This document shows, one piece after another, positions 6,159 through 6,531 of a stretch of DNA of 6,531 bases. The first letter of the stretch is position 1; each line of letters begins with the position of its first letter. This DNA comes from Candidatus Latescibacteria bacterium 4484_7. Lineage in GTDB: Bacteria; Krumholzibacteriota; Krumholzibacteriia; Krumholzibacteriales; Krumholzibacteriaceae. The notes under the pieces were generated by a model, which was not told the DNA's origin, ran no database searches, and saw nothing but the letters and a program-made list of their open reading frames with translations. The stretch is taken from contig NATK01000083.1 in NCBI GenBank assembly GCA_002085285.1, positions 1 to 6,531 on the forward strand, read 5' to 3'. Position numbers and translations under genes: made by a program.

Positions 6159-6437
6159 ATGGACCACAACATTTATGTCTCGATCGTGATGGGTGTAGTG
6201 GGCGGGCTCGTTCGCTCGCTCGTGGGCATGTTGAAGTACTTCGAGAAGAACAAGGAGGGGGGACGGGTCAGGCCCTGGTACCTTGTCTTTTCCCTCTTCG
6301 TCTCGGCGGTGGTGGGTGCCCTCGCCGGCGCGCTTGCCGACAGCGACTGGAGGCTCGCCGCCGTTGCAGGCTACGCCGGCACCGATTTCATCGAGGGCCT
6401 CTACAAGATAAAGAAGGCGCAAGGGCTGGAGAACTGA
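6159..6437 (+). CDS. Small membrane protein resembling phage holins (LydA/holin class 3-like)
   Basis: A 92-residue protein with three hydrophobic stretches: residues about 5-25 (I-Y-V-S-I-V-M-G-V-V-G-G-L-V-R), about 41-61 (W-Y-L-V-F-S-L-F-V-S-A-V-V-G-A-L-A-G) and a shorter amphipathic one, about 64-82 (W-R-L-A-A-V-A-G-Y-A-G-T-D-F-I-E). A charged loop K-Y-F-E-K-N-K-E-G-G-R separates the first two. The order, a G-G-x-x-R motif in helix 1, a V-S-A-x-V-G-x-L-A-G helix 2 and a G-Y-x-G-T-D/E-like helix 3, resembles small LydA-type phage holins, which make inner-membrane pores for lysis. This rests on pattern recall, not a search. It lies about 110 nt after tRNA-Pro, with no endolysin or other phage gene in view, and converges on the next gene with a 13-nt gap. 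It may be a domesticated or orphan gene, or an unrelated two- to three-helix membrane protein. Confidence 0.8.
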   Translation: MDHNIYVSIVMGVVGGLVRSLVGMLKYFEKNKEGGRVRPWYLVFSLFVSAVVGALAGALADSDWRLAAVAGYAGTDFIEGLYKIKKAQGLEN

Positions 6438-6450
6438 TTGTCCCCTCGCG

Positions 6451-6531
6451 TCACCTTACGAGCACCATCTTTCTCGTAAAAACCGTGCCGTCGGAAGAAA
6501 GACGGGCTATGTATACGCCGGCTGCCGCCTC
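6451..6531 (-). CDS. C-terminal end of a FlgD/T9SS-type sorting-domain protein (5' part outside window)
   Basis: The minus strand from the right edge reads 26 residues, E-A-A-A-G-V-Y-I-A-R-L-S-S-D-G-T-V-F-T-R and then K-M-V-L-V-R, ending in TGA at 6451-6453. A-G-V-Y-(x)-A-R-L ... T-R-K-M-V-L-(V/L)-R-stop is the typical last two strands of the T9SS type A sorting domain and of FlgD-like Ig domains in FCB bacteria. The cargo part lies outside the window, so its function is unknown. It is convergent with the holin-like gene. Confidence 0.8.
   Translation of the reverse strand, partial: EAAAGVYIARLSSDGTVFTRKMVLVR

Overview
The window looks like a chromosomal piece of a free-living bacterium of the FCB type (Bacteroidetes/Zixibacteria/Latescibacteria/Krumholzibacteria-like lineages). 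The main clue is secreted-protein architecture. The minus-strand gene at the left edge carries an L-C-Q-N-R-P-N-P-F-N-P-S-T linker followed by a FlgD/T9SS-type C-terminal domain. A second minus-strand gene at the right edge ends in A-G-V-Y ... K-M-V-L-V-R-stop, the usual end of such sorting tails. The exact phylum cannot be fixed from sequence alone. A two-domain protein disulfide oxidoreductase, most often seen in thermophiles and archaea but also in deep-branching bacteria, fits an environmental lineage.

Layout. Positions 1-1401 (minus) hold a 3'-truncated gene for a secreted seven-repeat LVIVD beta-propeller with an Fn3 module and the sorting domain; no stop codon lies in the window. Upstream of it on the same strand, 1482-2144 encodes a cytoplasmic two-CxxC glutaredoxin-like protein disulfide oxidoreductase. 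An AT-rich divergent intergenic region (2145-2411) carries a plausible promoter in each direction and an inverted repeat. Then comes a plus-strand operon: a radical SAM/SPASM-like protein (2412-3404), a GT4-type glycosyltransferase (3447-4559), and a second GT4-type glycosyltransferase (4556-5785) that overlaps the first by ATGA. After a GC-rich spacer there is a tRNA-Pro(TGG) with encoded CCA (5973-6050), a small holin-like membrane protein (6159-6437), and the convergent tail of the second sorting-domain protein (6451-6531).

How the parts work together. The radical SAM gene and the two glycosyltransferases most likely form one transcription unit acting on a surface glycan or glycoconjugate; the substrate is not deducible. 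The oxidoreductase and the propeller are co-directional with an 80-nt gap, so they may be co-transcribed, but a separate -10-like box before the propeller leaves this open. The holin-like gene just after a tRNA is the one hint of phage ancestry; no integrase, attachment-site duplication or other phage gene is visible.

The propeller gene and the divergent spacer look clearly more AT-rich than the glycosyltransferase operon. No CRISPR array, insertion sequence or rRNA was seen.
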